A DNA stretch of 64,000 nucleotides from Massospora cicadina (lineage: Eukaryota > Entomophthoromycota > Entomophthoromycetes > Entomophthorales > Entomophthoraceae). The notes below the pieces were generated by a model. That model was given only the letters and a program-made list of their open reading frames with translations. It had not been told where the DNA came from and did not search any database. The stretch is taken from contig JAKSZP010000182.1 of the NCBI GenBank assembly GCA_022478985.1, positions 90,839 to 154,838 on the forward strand, in the 5' to 3' direction. The position numbers and the translations under genes were made by a program. Positions 1 to 10,492 of this stretch are shown in pieces (position 1 is the first letter of the stretch; the number at the start of each line of letters is the position of its first letter).

Positions 1-76
1 AGGGAAGAGAAGCGATGACTAGATAGGATTGGGCACCTCAGGGTATTCAGGCTACCCCTGTTGCCATCTGGGATCG

Positions 77-1214
77 TCAGGTGTGAAGGGATTGGTGCTC
101 TACTCCAAGGGGGTTGCCCCCGCTATGGAGCAGGTGTGAAGGAAGGGGTCCATGTGAAAGAACCAGAGCAGGAACCATGAAATTTATGAGCCTCTGTTGC
201 CTTGGCTTCATATACCCATAGAGCCAGGCTTGGAAATGCTCCAGTAAGTGGACGTGGAACCTATTGACAACCCCATGGATGGTAGGGACCGTGCCCTTGA
301 ATGCATCCAAGGCAATAGTGTGGATTGTCCACATTGCAATGGGTATCAATAGGGAGCGCAGGGTGGATGGGATTGGGGATGCAAGTCAGATCGCGAGGAG
401 GCTCTTTGAGATGGAAAAATCTGATTGTCTTGGATCTTGAGCAGGCGCGCGACTTCTCACCATATGGCTCTGGATGGGGGCAGGTTTCTAAGCGGTGGTA
501 TAGGGGAGCCCTCTCCTCCACATACTGCGCAGGTTGTGTGGAGGGAGTGGGTGTGGTCCGCCATTCTGTAGGTCCTTCTTAGGCAGTGCCAGGCGTTGGC
601 CCTTACCCTCGGCTGGAGGAGTGGATGGTGCGTCATCCTCCATATTGCCTTTTGTGTGGCTAGGTCATAGGGGATGTCCAAAGCGTCTAGGTAGTCGATT
701 CTGGCGATGGTTGGGGTTGTGGTAAGTATGTCTTGGTGGGGGTGGTCTTCTGGCTTCCATAACACAAAGTGGGATCTGAGTCATCCCCTTCCCTGCACTG
801 TACCAGTGGTAGTGATAGTCCATCTCATGCGGCGGATGGTTCAGAAGAGGCGCTTAAAGTGAGGGGGGTTCCGTATGGGCCTGTTGCATTGGGGCAGTTA
901 GTGAGGTACATTAGTAAGCTGGAAGGGTGGTGTGGGTTAGGTATTTTGAGTGCCTGCGCGAAGTTGGCCCTCGCTGCCCTGGACCAGTGCTGTTGCGGGG
1001 GGTCCAGGGCTAGCACTTCCTCTATCCAGGTGCTCAGATTGAGGTTGGTGTGGTTCTCAAAATCTATCAGGTCCATGCCTCCGCTGGAGCATGGACCATA
1101 TAGCATTTCAATCCAGATGGGTGGGCGGGATCCAGGCCACAGCCAACCCTGGATGAGCACACGGATTGACATTAAAAATGTTGGAGAAAAGGGGATCACA
1201 TGGTGGGGAACCAC
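77..1214 (-). pseudogene. LINE-A ORF2 C-terminal region (thumb and zf-RVT), broken
   Basis: This is the part of ORF2 downstream of the RT catalytic core. Minus-strand pieces at 1214-825, 765-457, 521-261 and 349-77 continue one another in different frames and match the same region of LINE-B and LINE-C. The zf-RVT finger, which in LINE-B reads C-x2-C ... FHRLEKC, is split here. The piece ending at 457 has the first Cys pair (CAVC), and the piece starting at 521 has the rest (YHRLETC), so a frameshift lies inside the finger. The distal part keeps the family's conserved AMWTIHTI-like segment. The finger is typical of LINE RTs that end in a Cys/His motif and is presumed to bind template RNA or target DNA. 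Confidence 0.85.
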
Positions 1215-1257
1215 AGCATCAGGAGGATGAGCGAGTTGGCAACTGCCACTCGCCCCA

Positions 1258-2132
1258 TTAGCCCAGGGGATCTACCCTTGAGTGAGGCGATTCTTTTGGA
1301 TATCCATTGCAGCAGTTATTTTCAATCATCTCATTTGCATACCACCTTGTTTCCAGCCAAATCCCAAGGTGACAGATAGGGGTGGGTGTGGGGGGTAATG
1401 CAAAGGGTAGGACGAGTGAGTTCTTGCGTCTTGGGTTGTGTGTAGTGGGGGATGTGGTCCAGTTAGTGATGTATTTGCCAAGGATGATTGCTTTGGTTTT
1501 CCATTTATTAAGCGATGCATTACTCACCATGGAGTATTCCTCTAGGGTGCATTCCAGCTGTCTGGTGTCACTATTGTCAGCTATACCTGTTACACAGTCA
1601 TCCACAAAGGCTAGTATCTTTTTGGGGGCTGGCCTTGCGCAGTTATGCCCCTGAGGCGTGAGTCAGCAATGTGGAGGAGTGGGTCAAAGCTGAAGTTATA
1701 TAGTAGTGGGTTGAGGGGGTCCCCTTGCTTGAGCCCTCTGCGTGGGGTGATCCTGTTGGTCAGGAAGCTGAGGCCACATACAGAAACTGATGCGGATTCC
1801 GTGAGGAGCATCTCCCAGTTGATGAACCTGGGTGGGAGGTTGAAGGCATGTAGGCACTCCTTTAAGTATGGCCAGCTAACACGGTCATATGTCTTCTCAT
1901 GGTCGAGGAATATTAGGGCTCCCATCACTTTGGATTGGCATACATTGGCAATGGAGTGTATGTTAGACCAGATGGAGCGCCCTGGTGTATAACCAAATTG
2001 GTTGGGTGATAGGGCTTTAGAGGCTAGTTGCCCAGTCTGGTAGCTAGAATTTTTGTAAGTAGTTTAGTGTCAGTATTTGAGAGTGCTATTGGGCGCCAGT
2101 TGGCCAGGTCCAGTCTGTCACCCTTTTTAAAT
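1258..2132 (-). pseudogene. LINE-A ORF2 reverse transcriptase, C-terminal half
   Basis: This is the RT palm of a LINE polymerase. The piece at 1928-1611 has the LDHEKTYDRVSW motif (RT motif A, with the catalytic Asp) and LKQGDPLNPLLYN. The next piece, 1605-1258, opens with the catalytic box, here MDDC. Other LINEs in the window have FADD there, so the box follows a frame break and has an altered second residue. RT copies element RNA at the nicked target (target-primed reverse transcription). The region is interrupted at its N-terminal side by LINE-B. Several stops and frame changes show it is dead. Confidence 0.88.
2114..2132. repeat. Target-site duplication of LINE-B, left copy
   Basis: The 19-bp sequence tctgtcaccctttttaaat here is repeated exactly at 7393-7411. 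The two copies bracket LINE-B and lie in RT codons of LINE-A. Removing LINE-B and one copy restores the continuity of the LINE-A sequence. Confidence 0.93.
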
Positions 2133-2235
2133 TTTAAATTTATTGTGGGGAAGGATGACCATGGGACAGACACTTCCGAATATGACTCAGGAAAGACAAA
2201 CTTAGTACCAGGGGAGGCACCCTAGAGAAGCGATG

Positions 2236-3168
2236 CTATCTCTTGTTGCCAGCGGGAATGCCACTTATGGGGAGGGGGAGGGAACGTGTGAAGGCCATAG
2301 CCACTATTGAGCACGTGTGGAGGAAGGGGTCTGATTTGATGAACCAGACTGGGAACCAGGAGGAGATCAGCTGTTGGCGACGCAGTGGGAGGTATCCAAA
2401 CATCCACGCTTGAAAGTGGTCCGCCAAATGAGACCAGAATCTGTGGACAGCTTCTGGGAGGGTGGGGGTGGAGCCTGCGATGGCATCTAAGATGATCGTG
2501 TGGATGGTCCACATGGCGATTGCAACCACCAGAGCATGGAGGGAGGGTGGAAGGGAGGAGGCCATTGATAGAGCAAACATATCTCTTGACAGACTGAAGG
2601 GATGCGTTTGATCCTGGCCCAGCAGACGTTAAACTTCGCGCCATATCACTTTAGAGGTGGGGCACTTCTCCAGGCGGTGGAACAGCGTTCCATACTGGCC
2701 ACACATGACACAGGATGAGTGTAAAGCGTTAGAGCGCTCAGCTGTATGATACACCCGCCTCAGGCAGTGCCACACATGGGAGCGGACTTGAGGCTGCAAC
2801 AGAGGATGGTGTGCATATTTCCAGATAGTTTTTTGGGTCTCTATGGAATAAGGGATGTCCATCATGTCCAGGTAGTCCACCCTGGATAGGACATGGGGCC
2901 GAATGGGGATCACGCCATCATGGATGGGTAGCCCCTGTACCTCTTGTGTGAACTGAGGAGAGGGGCGGCCTCTTCAGGCTGTATGTCCGCTAATACAAAT
3001 TCTCCACTCTGCGCTTCGCATGGAGAGTAGGATTCGTTTGTAGTGGGTTTTAGTCCCGTGAGGACCTGTGGCCGATGTGTGTGATGCGAGGTATTTCATC
3101 AGGGAGTGGGGGTTTGATGGATTGTTGAGGCCCAAGGCTTGGGAGAAGTTGGAGCAGGCCGCGCGGGA
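2236..3168 (-). pseudogene. LINE-B ORF2 C-terminal region with zf-RVT
   Basis: This is the C-terminal third of the LINE polymerase. The piece at 2913-2629 contains a conserved run (HHPLLQPQVRSHVWHCLRR) followed by the finger CVMCGQYGTLFHRLEKC, which keeps C-x2-C, His and Cys of the zf-RVT family. The final piece (2580-2236) is the tail present in all three related LINEs. Frame changes occur near 2600-2630 and between 2914 and 3168. The 3' UTR is only about 100 bases, 2133-2235. Confidence 0.86.
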
Positions 3169-4558
3169 CTAGTGTTGGGATGGGAGTGTAGGAGTGGTGA
3201 CGGCCGCGATCCAGGTGCGCAGGATCTTGGCAGCATGGGCTTTGAAGTCAAGCAGGTCCATGCCACCTTGATGATGAGGGCCAAACATGACCTCTAACCG
3301 TACTGGTGGAGGGCGGCCTGAACAAAGCCATCCTTGCAGCAAGGCATACAGGGATTTGAAGAAGCTTGGGGAGAAGGGGATGGCGTGGGCTCCGAACCAG
3401 ACTTTGGATAGGAGCATAGAGTTGGCTAGAACAGCCCTGCCAGTAAGGGTAGTAGGGTGGGCTCTGAGAGAGGCGATTTGCTTCGTCACGTTGTCCAGTA
3501 TATGGCACTCCATTACTGCTGACACATATCCGCCTGCCTCCATCCACACGCCCAGATGGCGCACCAGTCCTATGGTAGGACGTGGCATGAAGGGGAGCAC
3601 CAGTGGAGCGGTGTGTGTTGAGTTAGTAAGGCGTGGACGTGGGCGAGCAGATGGGCCGGGTTGGGGACTAATTGCTGGGGCCCAGCAGGTCTGAAACCAA
3701 CCAAGGAGGATGATTTCGGTTTTGGAGGCGTTCAGTGCCGCGTTGCTTACCCGGGAATATTCCTGGATGAGGGCTTCAAGCGCGCATGCATCTTTATTAT
3801 TAGACACCCCCACCACGCAGTCATCTGCAAATGCCATCATCTTGACTGGGGTTTGGCCTGGCACATGGACCCCAGTGAGTTGGGCATTCACATTTCGCAG
3901 TAGTGGGTCAAGGATGAGGTTGTATAAGAGTGGGCTGAGGGGGTCCCCTTGTCGCAAGCCCCTTTGAGGGCGGACTACTTCTGTTAGGAAGCCTGGGCCA
4001 CGCACTGCCATTGTTGCAGATTCTGTGAGCAGCATCACCCAGTTGATGAAGCGGGGGTAGGCGGAATTGATGGAGGCAGGCCCTTAGGTATTCCCAGTTC
4101 ACGCTATCATAGGCCTTTCGTTGGTCCAAGAATACCAGTGCCCCAGAGGCTGTGGACTGACATGCATTAGCCACGGAGTGCACATTATCCCAAATCGACC
4201 TTCTGGGGATGAAACCAAATTGTTCTGGGGAGATGGTGGCAGATGCTACAGTCCCTAAATGGTTAGCCATGATTTTTGTTAAAATTTTGGTGTCTGTGTT
4301 TGTTAGAGAAATGGAACGCCAGTTGGCTAAGTCAAGCTTATCCCCTTTCTTGAAGAGTGTGACAGTAAAGGCTTCATGTCCTCCTGGTAGGAGGCGCGTT
4401 TCCAACAGGCTTTGGTTAAGTGAGGCGAGCAGCAATGGGGATATATATTTGAAATATTTTTTGTAGAACTCATATGTAATGTCATCTGGACCTGGGCATT
4501 TTAGGTTTGGAGCACCGCAAATGGCTGTCCATAATTTGTTCAGAGTAATTAAATTCAT
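3169..4558 (-). pseudogene. LINE-B ORF2 reverse transcriptase
   Basis: This is the RT domain of a LINE in two overlapping pieces, 4558-3908 and 4038-3169, so there is one frameshift near 3950-4030. The first piece has the RT N-terminal motifs CPGPDDITYEFY and LFKKGDKLDLANWRSISL, then FGFIPRRSIWDNVHS and the motif-A segment LDQRKAYDSVNW. The second has GLRQGDPLSPLLYNLILDPLL and an intact catalytic FADD box, followed by NASKTEIILLG. All polymerase motifs remain recognisable, so this is one of the better preserved RTs in the window. It retains CGA codons where LINE-C has stops. Confidence 0.92.
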
Positions 4559-5886
4559 TATTTCTGGGCATCAGAAAACGGTGCCAATATGAGCTTGGTT
4601 GAGAAATTCTGCCACTTCAGCTGGCTGAATTGGTTTGGCCCGGTATAACTTGGAGTAATATTTTTGCATTTCATTTGCCACTTCAGCTGGTGTGTCCACA
4701 ATGGAATTATCCAATCTTCGCACCTGTGTGCAGGCCATGCTCTGGCATGGTGCAAAATTTTTTCAAAAGAATATGTGGTGCACTTGTCACCTTTTGTGAT
4801 GTGTGTGGCCCTGTATTGAACACAAACCAAATGTTTGTGTTGCCTTTTGAGTGCGTTGAGGTGGGTAGCTGCCTCCGCCCACTTCTGGCTGCATGCAGGG
4901 CTGTATCCTGTAGCTGGAATGTTGGACTCCAAGTGTGTCAATTCTGCCAGAGCACGCGAGATAACTGCCAATTTGGCTCGTGAGCATCTGGAGGAGAGAT
5001 GGCGAGAGTGGCAGATGGTGTCCTCTTTGAAAGTTGCCCATGTGGAAATAGGGTCCATGCAAAATGGTGCAACAAACGATTTTGCCAAAGTTGCCTCTTC
5101 CACCCACATGGAAAATCCTGATGACGCGAGCTCGGGGGGGGATATTGTACCAATGTGGGGCCTTAGCAACTGTGACAGGTAGTTGGTAGGCTATTGAGAC
5201 CAGTCGGTGGTTAAAGAGTTCCATTTTTGTTGTTTTGAAGTGGGAGATGTGGGGTTGGAATTTCGCCGGCGTTAGAATAAGGTTGATGCAGGTCATGGAC
5301 CTTAATTGGCTGTTGTGGACGTGGGGATGCATCATGTTTTCAAGCAGCGGGGAATGTCACAGCAGCACATTCATTAACCCAAGGGTGGCCTTTAGAACGC
5401 GTAGTTCTATGTGACCCTGTGGGGCATAGGGTGAGGGAGGCCACCGGTCTGTTGGTGAGGTTAGCCAACAGTTCATGTCACCAACTAGGAAAGAATCAGG
5501 GGGTAGCGGGAGGGATTTGACCAATGAGAAAAATTCCTGATGTTCATGTGCACCATTTGGGGCATAGATGTTGATGATTGTGTGTGCTATGTCGGCCCAT
5601 GAGAAGGTGATGACGAGCACTCAGCCATTTAGGAATGTTTCTGAGGATAAAAATTTGAAAAAATTATTTTTCCAAATTAGCAATCCACAGTGCTTCGACC
5701 AAAAGGATAGGGATGGGAGGAGCATTGTTTTCCAAGATTCCTCAGAACCTCAGGGACAGTGGGACTCCTGGATGGCTAGGATATCCACGGATAATTGTGT
5801 TGTAAAAAACTCAGTTGCCTAGCCCAGGACGGGGAGGCCTTGAGTCAAGCGATATTCAACATCCTTAGAGTGAAGGTTTCCCCCAT
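4558..5886 (-). pseudogene. LINE-B ORF2 N-terminal endonuclease and linker
   Basis: This is the AP-type endonuclease of a LINE, which nicks the target to prime reverse transcription. The probable start is the ATG at 5886-5884, giving MGETFTLRMLNIA-like residues, six bases after the ORF1 stop at 5893. Conserved pieces are INIYAPN and VGDMNCWL (5620-5357, metal-binding Asp and Asn present) and SNHRLVS-like residues in the 5335-4787 frame, where the usual SDH motif stands. The helical linker to RT is in 5169-4558. Three or more frame changes break the domain. Confidence 0.85.
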
Positions 5887-5892
5887 CACACC

Positions 5893-7294
5893 TTAGGTGC
5901 GAGGGGGTGGGCCTGGGGGCCCACCAGCCTCTTCAAGGTCCCCATAGGCTTTCACAGCAGCGCGGGTGTTAGCAGCAATACTATCAGAGTTTTTGTTGAT
6001 TTTTGTGGAAAGAGTCGCGTTGGCTTTGGCCATTGCTTTTTGTTTTCCTGACGTTGGATGAATTTTTTGCGGTGCGGATGAGTTTGGTGCACTGTCAAGT
6101 GGGTCAAAAAAAATTTTTTTTGTTGGGATAGGTCCCAAGTCAGTTCTGACCAGAGATTAGGTGCAACAATTGGGTGAGATCGAATCTCCCATCAGATCCT
6201 CAGATTGAGTGGCCCGCTCAGCGTGGGCTTCCCAATCTGATTGGATGATGGATTCCCAAGTTGCTTCTGCCGCAAAGGCCTCCATGTCCTCCTGGCATTG
6301 TGAGTGTGGGATAGCAGTGGTGGCCTTGGCCACGGCCCTATGGGCCTGCTTGGCCTTCTTCCACTCCTGTGGGGAGATAGGCTTTACCAATAGGTAGCAG
6401 CCTTGTGCTCCCCACGGGAAAGCCTCCTTGGTGCTTGCAGTTGGTTCATAGTGCGCCTCTCCATTGGCCATGGCCACTGAGGGGTGCTCTTGGAATGTGA
6501 CGCCCTCCTTGATGGGGCATGCGTGCGCCTTATGGCCAAACGCGTCACAGTGAGTGCAAATGGGGTGTGTGTGTCCACGGTCACCCAGAATGGGTGGGTG
6601 GTATGCCCTGCAATTTCAATAAAAGTAGAGTGTGGGATCTGGGTTAGGTCCTTCATGATCTCCTCAGTTGGGGTCAGAACTGCAATGGCTTTGCCAGTGC
6701 ACAGGTGTGGCATCAGCGTGAAGCGTTGCATTTTGAAAGATTGTATTTCGCCATATATGGCGAGACCATCTTTCAGGTGTTGTTCCAATATGTCACGTTT
6801 TACCGTAGTAGGCAAAAAGTCAAACATGAGGAAAATTTGGTTTGATTTTGTCCATCTGGTGCATTTGGTTTAGATGACCCATTGCCCTTCAAGGAGATTG
6901 ACCACTATGTGCACCGCTGCAGCCTCATCTGCTGCTTTTTTGCTTTTGAAACCTAGGTCCAGCCAACCACGCGACATGGAGTGAGGTGCAACATACACCG
7001 CAGTTGGGAAAACTTTGTGTACATCTTCACAAAATTTTTCCCATAAATCCGTTTTTTGGATGTCCAGATACACATGGACTCCGAATTCCACTGACGAAAG
7101 TGGCTGGGAGTGTGGCGTGTTGATGTACTGGTTGCATCATGCTTGCTATGCGAGTATCTCAGGGGAAATTGTGAACGCCAGTTTTTAAGATTTTTGTCTA
7201 TTCCGCCAGATTCTCTGGGGCATTTTTGAACGTTGGAGGCCGCGGGCCTTCCACCTGCTCCTCTTACCTTGCTTGCCCAACTACTCCCTGACAT
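5893..7294 (-). pseudogene. LINE-B ORF1, CCHC-knuckle RNA-binding protein, broken
   Basis: This is ORF1 of the LINE, a presumed nucleic-acid-binding chaperone that packages element RNA. It starts at the ATG at 7294 (MSGSSWASKVRG), the same start as the better preserved LINE-C copy. Pieces 7294-6953, 7091-6870, 6827-6384, 6477-6157 and 6138-5893 are successive fragments of that protein. They contain the central region (LPTTVKRDILEQHLKDG) and a Lys-rich C-terminus. The CCHC knuckle seen in LINE-C falls near 6520-6560 and is displaced by a frameshift. Its TAA stop at 5893 is six bases from the ORF2 ATG. Confidence 0.87.
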
Positions 7295-7392
7295 GGGCGC
7301 AGACTAATCTCCTCTGTGAGATTATCAAACTAGATTTAGTCTTTAATTGAATAGGTTGCAAAAGTGATTGCAACGAGAAAGAAAAGTTATAT

Positions 7393-7411
7393 TCTGTCAC
7401 CCTTTTTAAAT
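7393..7411. repeat. Target-site duplication of LINE-B, right copy
   Basis: This is an exact copy of 2114-2132. The sequence that follows (tagggtaatgacatagg) continues the RT coding sequence of LINE-A, which shows that the pre-insertion target was LINE-A itself. Confidence 0.93.
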
Positions 7412-8060
7412 AGGGTAATGACATAGGAGTCCTGGCCTCCAGGCAGGAGACGGGTCTCCAGCAAGCACTGGTTCATAGACGCTAGGAGAGGGGGCGATTT
7501 GTTTAAAGTATTATTGTAAAATTCGTAGGGTATCCCATCAGGGCTGGGCATTTCCTATGCAGGCACCGCGGACTGAATTCCAGAGCTCCTCATGCGTTAT
7601 CAGGTTTGGGAGACTACAGTCCAGCGGTGCACTCTGTACTCTGGCGGAGTGTATTTTTTATTTTTGGGGGTCAGGTGGGGTGTCACAGTAAAGTTTGGTG
7701 TAATAGTGGTGAATTTTCGCCTTGACCTCCGTTGGGTCAGTTGCCACAGTTCTGTCAGCTTTGCAGACCTGTGCGCACTGGGGCAGGTTGCCTCAGGAGT
7801 GGTATTGGTGGAATAAGAACGCCAAACAGGTTTTTCCTTCTTTTATGTGCTTACCTTTCCACAATACTTTGATTCTGTGTTGGTGTTCGTGGATAAGGGC
7901 GTTTAGGTGGGCAGAAATTTCTGCCACTTGCAGCCCCAGTTTGGGCTGTATCCAGACTTTGGGGTATTGAGTTCTATGTGGTTGAGTTGCATCAGTGTGC
8001 ATCTGATCATGGCGGTATCCGTGGTATATTTATGTGATGCGAGGTGGCGAGTCTTGTTTA
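7412..8060 (-). pseudogene. LINE-A ORF2 linker and RT N-terminus
   Basis: Translation on the minus strand across about 7600-7412 gives the RT-leading motif PDGIPYEFYN and then LLPGGQDSYVITLFKK. It joins directly to KGDRLDLANW on the far side of LINE-B. Upstream, the 8002-7793 piece (MHTDATQPHRTQ...) is the helical linker between endonuclease and RT. One site near 7555 disrupts the expected CPGPDG. The join across LINE-B is the clearest proof of nesting. Confidence 0.82.
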
Positions 8061-8920
8061 TTAATTCAGTTTTGAGATTTCCCAAGTTTTTGATGGGATC
8101 TGATGCAAATGGGGTTGTGAATTTTGGGTTTGAAGCTTCGTGCTCAACCAGTCAGAGATTTTGGCGAGTTTTATATTTTCCAGATATAGCTTCCTCCAGG
8201 GTGACGTCTGCGTTTGTGTCCTGGTTGGCGTGAGCTGCACAAAAACTAGACGGTGGTTGGAGAAATTAATCTTTTTAGTAGCAAAGTTAGGGATAAGCGA
8301 GTGGCAGGATTTTGGTGCGAGTATGTGGTTGATGCAGCTCATCAAGATGAGCGTTCCATCACGTATTCTGGTGCAGGTCATGTGGGGGAGGAGTGTGGAC
8401 CTGTGGGGGGAGGGTGTCATACAGACCAAGGGATGCCTTCATTGTGTGGAACTTGATGTGTCCTGGTGGGTATCCCCTAGGGTTGGGCCATCAGTCCATA
8501 GTGGGGTCGTCCCAACAGTTGAAGTCGCCCATCAGGATGGTATCCAGTGGGAAGTTGAGTGTTAACATGGATTTGAGGAATTGTTTCTGCTCAGATGTGG
8601 TGCACAGTGCATAGATGCAGGCTATCAATAGTATGGCCTCTTGGTTTGTGATCCTTGCAATTAGGATGCAGCCATCTAAGTGCAATGAGGATTTGACGAT
8701 TTATAAAACTTTGTTATTATTATGGACGACCACCCCACAGTGGGACGTCCATATTGACTGGGGCGGTGAGACCCTGGACGCCCAGGATCCCTCTTCCCCC
8801 TGTAGACAGTGGGTCTCTTGGATGGCCAAGATGTCTAGTGGGGGTTTTTGAAGGAATTCCAGCTTTTGGCTTGGTACACTAAGCCCTGGCTCCTGTAATG
8901 TTTAGCATCCTTATTGACAC
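8061..8920 (-). pseudogene. LINE-A ORF2 endonuclease
   Basis: This is the AP-type endonuclease region. Around 8840-8700 the minus strand reads PPLDILAIQETHC, with the catalytic Glu of the QE motif. Piece 8685-8491 ends in TILMGDFNCWDD (metal-binding Asp and Asn). Piece 8429-8061 contains SNHRLVFVQL, matching the SDHR motif with Asp replaced by Asn. The start is uncertain; an ATG giving MLNITGARA at about 8910 aligns with MLNIAG of LINE-C. Frameshifts near 8690 and 8840 split the domain. Confidence 0.82.
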
Positions 8921-9348
8921 TGAGGTGCCCGCAGCGCCTCAGGGTATGGTTGGGTGGGCCTTCCAGCCCTAGTCCCCTGCTCATTGCCTTGGAATTGCTC
9001 CATGTGATTGGGCCAGTCCACCCCGAGGCGTTTTCTGGATCCTTACCTTGTGATGATTTCATGTGGGTAGTGTTGGATTTGGGCATTGTATTTTGCATTT
9101 CCGCACATGATTTTGTTTGATTTAAATTGGTGCGCTGATTGGTTTCTGATGTTTTGGGTAGGATTTTGAAGCTCTGGGACCTGTTGGCTCATCCATAAGG
9201 GATTTGTAATGTCACAGTAAGTTTATTTGATTGGGGTCATGTGGTGATGCTGACATCTTATTGAGAACTTTTCTGCCTGGGTTGTCCAATATGACTGTTT
9301 GGCTTGGATCACATCCTCCATGGTTGCTCCAGCTTGGGACTTGTGTTC

Positions 9349-10415
9349 TTATTGGTTGGTTCGGCCAATTTCCTCTCTGTCTATGTGGATTTGGTTTGGG
9401 TCAATGGAGGAGGTCATGAGAGATGTGGCCTTGGCTGCTGCCTGATTGCGGTCCTTCTGCACCTGTTTGCGTAGTTTGGGTGATATTGGGTCTATGAGGA
9501 CATAGTGTCCGTCCTCTCCCCAGAGGAAAGTGTGGTTGGCGTCAACCATTCTTCCAAAGGACTCCTCATCTTCATCCATGGCGTCATTGCAGAAGTCCAG
9601 GGCCATAATGCCCTCCTTCATGGGGCACACATGCTCCTTGTGCCCCAGTGCGGTGCAATGGTTGCAGATGGGTGGAGTGTGCTCTGGTGTGATGCAGAAA
9701 GATTTTGACACTCCCCCATCTGGGAGGTGAAAAACCGTGGTGCATGGAATTTTGGTCAAATTAGTGGCCACTTCAGGGACCAGGTTGATTACAGCAATTG
9801 CCTTTCCTGTGCACAGGTTTGGAATCAGGTGGAAACACTGTAATTCTAGTTGTTTTATTTCTCTGTAGCTCTGAAGGACAAATAGGAGTTCTTCCTTGAT
9901 TAGCTTATGGGGGAGGTTGGTGGGAAGCGAGTCAAATGAGATGAACAAAGTGTTTGCTTTGTTCCATCTGGTGCACGCGGTGCACACAATTAGTTTGCCC
10001 TTGGGGAGGGTATTTTGACACAGACTTTTGCTGCGGCATCTGCATCTTCTTCAGTTTTGAAACCTATATTGATCCAGCTGTGGTGGATGGTGTGGGTGGT
10101 AACATATACTGCATGGGGAAAGAGGGAGGCCTGCGCCTCACCTACCTTTTCCCACAGATTTGGGGAATCTACCCCTAAGAAAATTTGGAGCCTGTGTTCC
10201 ACTTTTAATAGGGGCTGTGCATACTGTATTTCCATGTATTGGTTTTGTTTTGTGGTAAACTCCACAAACCTGAGCGGTGTTTGGGTTTGGGGGTTTTTGG
10301 CGGCGTTGGCTCCCAGTCCCCCTCCAGGGCGTTTTTTGCCCTTGGGTGCACCGTTTTGGCCATTGCTCAATACAACTTTCGCCCAGTTTTGTTGGGTTTT
10401 ATTATATTTGCTCAT
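9349..10415 (-). pseudogene. LINE-A ORF1, CCHC-knuckle protein
   Basis: This is the ORF1 protein in two frames: 10415-9990 (start MSKYNKTQQNWAKVVLSNG) and 9987-9349. The first piece carries the N-terminal domain with EHRLQIFLGVDSPNLWEKV, the equivalent of the RVRMFLDIQKTALWEKF region of LINE-C. The second has FDSLPTNLPHKLIKEELL and an intact zinc knuckle CNHCTALGHKEHVC (C-x2-C-x4-H-x4-C), then an acidic stretch (MDEDEESFG) and a Lys/Arg-rich helix. One frame break lies near 9988. It is presumed to be an RNA-binding chaperone of the LINE particle. Confidence 0.88.
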
Positions 10416-10492
10416 CTCACCTGTGTGATTATCAAAATTATATTCTCAAATCGAATCTTGGTAACTAATAATATCATTATAGGAAAGAAAAG

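Larger units (their letters stand above)
1..2132 (-). mobile_element. LINE-A, 3' half (split by LINE-B)
   Basis: This is the 3' half of a non-LTR retrotransposon read on the minus strand. It carries the second half of the RT domain and the C-terminal zinc-finger region of ORF2. Its coding sequence breaks at about 2132 inside the RT motif reading LFKKGDRLDLANW and resumes at 7412, because LINE-B has inserted there. By comparison with LINE-B and LINE-C (about 5.25 kb), nearly the whole element is present and its 3' terminus lies just beyond the left edge of the window. Many frameshifts make it non-functional. Confidence 0.9.
2133..7392 (-). mobile_element. LINE-B, full-length, inserted in LINE-A
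   Basis: This is a complete-length LINE of about 5.25 kb on the minus strand: 5' UTR, ORF1 with CCHC knuckle, ORF2 with EN, RT and zf-RVT, and a short 3' UTR ending in CAATAAATTTA-like sequence. Its 5' terminus (CTTTTCTTTC in the sense direction) ends at 7386, and six extra bases (7387-7392) separate it from the right TSD. It is closely similar to LINE-C (52860-58126) along its whole length. Frameshifts in both ORFs make it inactive. Being nested with an exact TSD, it is younger than LINE-A. Confidence 0.94.
7412..10492 (-). mobile_element. LINE-A, 5' half
   Basis: This is the upstream half of LINE-A: the RT N-terminus, linker, endonuclease, ORF1 and 5' UTR. The 5' end is placed at 10492 because the sense sequence begins CTTTTCTTTC there, as at the 5' ends of LINE-B (7386) and LINE-C (58126). 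The 5' UTR also shares a TTTGATAATC-containing stretch with them. The family relationship to B and C is clear, but A is more divergent in protein and DNA. Confidence 0.88.

Noticed and set aside
769..1230. 153-codon plus-strand frame and other long plus frames (8140-8565, 55408-55902, 57208-57723)
   Set aside because: They are antisense to recognised LINE ORFs, have no motifs, and arise from the same conserved DNA.
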